Shown piece after piece: positions 62,701 through 64,000 of a DNA stretch of 64,000 bases; the first letter of the stretch is position 1, and each line of letters opens with the position of its first letter. Below the pieces are notes generated by a model, which was not told the DNA's origin, made no database searches, and saw only the letters and a program-made list of their open reading frames with translations. Both the position numbers and the translations under genes were made by a program. This stretch comes from Pleodorina starrii (Eukaryota > Chlorophyta > Chlorophyceae > Chlamydomonadales > Volvocaceae). The stretch spans positions 1,858,501-1,922,500 of the forward strand of contig BRXU01000012.1 of the NCBI GenBank assembly GCA_030267565.1. Direction: 5' to 3'.

Positions 62701-63894
62701 GGGCTGACTGGCGGGGCTGAGTGGTGGCTGAAGGGGGGGGGGGGCGGTACCGCAGTCCCCTTGTCTGTACTCGGACGGCCGCAGCCCCCTCCCGCCCCTC
62801 CCGACCCTCTTTTCCTCCTCCTGCCCTCCCGCCTGCCCACTGAAGTCGAACTGGTCTCCTTTTAACCCCCATCCCACCACCACCACCACCAAGGGCCCCC
62901 CCCCCGTTTCCCTTCCCCCGCCTCCTCCCTCCCCGGCCCCCGCCCCTCTTCCTTCTTTCTTGCAACTTGCAAAATCACTCTTCAAACCCCCTCCCTCCCC
63001 CTCCCTCCCTCCTCTCCCCCCTTCCTCAGCTATGTCAAGGTGGCTCAGGCCCTCTCCACGCGTGTGGATCTGCTGAGTCCGCCGTACTTCGCTCAGGTGC
63101 AGCTGCTGCAGGACCGGGTGCCGCCCTTCCCATGCGACCTGGCCAGGATGGAGATGGAGAAGGTGGGGAGGAGCGAGGGGAGGGTGTGGGGGGGAGAGAG
63201 GAATGGGGGGGGAGGGGGCGGGAGAGGAGGGGCGGGGTCGTGCGGCGGGCGGGTGGGAGGAGAGGGGCGTGAAGCGGATGTGGTGGTGGGGGGTGGAGTA
63301 AGGCCCTGGAAGATGTGTAGATGTATGGCACGGGGGGCGGAGGGTGGTCGGGACGGGTCAGCCAGCCCGGGAGCTAAGTGGGAGGGGACGGCACTGACCG
63401 GTCGGTCGGCCGGCCAGCTGGAGGGAGGGAGGGAGGGAGGGGGGGAGGAGGGAGAGCGACGTCTGCGTCTGCGTCTGCTTCACGATGCGCGCATCGCTCT
63501 CGCTGTCCATTCATGACCCGGAGCCAAACCCCTTGTCGCCCCTCAACCTCCCCAAACGACACAAAACCCCCCTGACCGCTGACCGCTTACCGCCCCCCGC
63601 CCCCCCCTTCCACCTCCCTGCCTCCCCCCTCCCTTCGCTGCGGTATCTTCCTTTTTTCCCCCTCCCCCCCACCCCACCTCCCCCCCTCCCCTCCCCCACC
63701 CCCCATACACACACACGCATAACGCGCTGCTGCAGGCCTTCGGCGGTCGGCCCGTGGATGCGGTGTTTTCCTCCCTTAGCGAGGGCCCCGTTGCGGCCGC
63801 CTCGCTGGGCCAGGTGTATCGGGGCAGGCTGCGTCCGGAGCTGGGCGGGGGGGAGGTGGCGGTCAAGGTGCAGCGGCCGGGGGTGCTGGAGCAG
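58829..63894 (+). CDS. Chloroplast ABC1/UbiB-family atypical kinase, 3' end beyond window
   Basis: Eight exons give the first 538 residues in phase: 58829-58980, 59489-59697, 59901-60368, 60983-61128, 61630-61738, 62298-62535, 63030-63162, 63736-63894. The gene continues past the right edge. The N-terminus (MKHTTGQLAGPQRRTALAGR...) is basic and lacks acidic residues, a likely chloroplast transit peptide. An Ala-rich region of about 300 residues follows. From about 385 the ABC1 domain starts. It carries YVKVAQALSTRVDLLSPPYF (442-461), where family members normally have KxGQ, then LLQDRVPPFP, the Ala-rich nucleotide loop GPVAAASLGQVYRG (502-515) and VAVKVQRPG (K529). Chloroplast ABC1Ks sit in plastoglobules or envelopes and regulate prenyl-lipid metabolism. 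The exon 1 to exon 2 join is inferred from phase. Confidence 0.82.
59373..59391 (+). repeat. Intronic repeat family B, copy 5 (diverged)
   Basis: TTACACGTGGATAATTCCCC is followed by ATGTCCTTGCAG, a potential 3' splice site. It lies in the first intron of the ABC1K gene (58981-59488). Confidence 0.5.
60589..60622 (+). repeat. Intronic repeat family A, copy 9
   Basis: TAAGAAGAAGATACCGCAGC is followed by GAAGGGACGGG. It lies in ABC1K intron 60369-60982, in antisense orientation. Confidence 0.8.
60905..60977. repeat. 18-bp tandem repeat before a 3' splice site
   Basis: The unit GGCCCTCCCTCCCTCCCT is repeated about four times, ending just before the CCCCAG at 60982. It forms a long pyrimidine tract for ABC1K intron 60369-60982. 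Confidence 0.9.
61482..61512. repeat. 12-bp tandem repeat
   Basis: CCCCTCAACCCG is repeated about three times. A second, imperfect cluster lies at 61567-61600 in the same ABC1K intron (61129-61629). Confidence 0.85.
61751..61879. repeat. 39-bp direct repeat, 90-bp period
   Basis: The segment starting GGGGTGGAGGGGATGCGGTG occurs at 61751-61789 and again at 61841-61879, with a G/T-rich stretch between. It lies in ABC1K intron 61739-62297, directly after the 5' splice site. Confidence 0.85.
62261..62280 (+). repeat. Intronic repeat family B, copy 6
   Basis: CTATACGTGGATAACCCCCC is followed by C-rich sequence and TTCAG at 62293-62297. It lies in ABC1K intron 61739-62297, 17 bases before the next exon, gene sense. 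Confidence 0.75.
63631..63662 (-). repeat. Intronic repeat family A, copy 10
   Basis: The plus strand reads TTCGCTGCGGTATCTTCCTT followed by a T run and C-rich sequence. It lies in ABC1K intron 63163-63735, about 75 bases before the 3' splice site, sense pyrimidine orientation. Confidence 0.8.
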
Positions 63895-64000
63895 GTAAGG
63901 GCGGGAGGGGGGGAGGGGGGGAAGTGGGGGAAGTGGGGGAGGGGGAAGGGGGGGGCCGGGGAGGGTATTTGAGCGCCTTACCTCGAAAGAGAGAAGGGGG
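63895..64000 (+). other. Intron of the ABC1K gene, cut by the window edge
   Basis: It starts with a GTAAGG donor and contains only G-rich sequence. No further exon is visible. Confidence 0.7.

Overview
This is nuclear DNA from a green alga, most likely of the chlamydomonadalean/volvocine group. The coding sequence is very GC-rich, with third codon positions almost always G or C. Genes have many short exons, and every intron I could resolve is GT-AG except one GC-AG. Candidate poly(A) signals have the TGTAA form typical of these algae. The proteins carry Ala, Gly and Gln runs and include mitochondrial and chloroplast targeting sequences. I cannot name the species. All gene models were built by hand from splice sites, reading phase and family motifs, and none has been tested against transcripts.

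Layout. 1-1020: left-truncated Ala/Gly-rich hypothetical protein (minus). 2240-5216: a decayed DIRS-like retroelement that contains a large head-to-head palindrome. 6150-16845: NIMA-related kinase, 17 exons (minus). 17414-22051: secreted Kazal/trypsin-like protease, 9 exons (plus). 25630-27701: MTM1/SLC25A39-type mitochondrial carrier, 4 exons (minus). 28058-32138: mitochondrial AIM25-like scramblase, 7 exons (plus). 32376-33077: small acidic hypothetical protein (plus). 34035-37056: PRA1-family membrane protein, 7 exons (minus). 37994-45664: SppA-type protease IV, 15 exons (minus). 47450-53531: CDC48/p97 AAA ATPase, 14 exons (plus). 57021-58305: chloroplast thioredoxin-like protein, 3 exons (minus). 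58829 to beyond 63894: chloroplast ABC1/UbiB-type kinase, cut by the right edge (plus).

Four gene pairs are arranged head to head: kinase/protease, carrier/scramblase, SppA/CDC48 and thioredoxin/ABC1K. Two of these pairs join proteins predicted to go to the same organelle: carrier and scramblase to mitochondria, thioredoxin and ABC1K to the chloroplast.

The most unusual pattern is two short repeat families. Family A has the core GAAGATACCGCAGCG (10 copies) and family B has the core CTATACGTGGATAACCCC (6 copies). Every copy I found lies in an intron, and most sit just upstream of a 3' splice site with the pyrimidine-rich strand in the sense direction. They resemble introner-like or splice-site-associated mobile modules.
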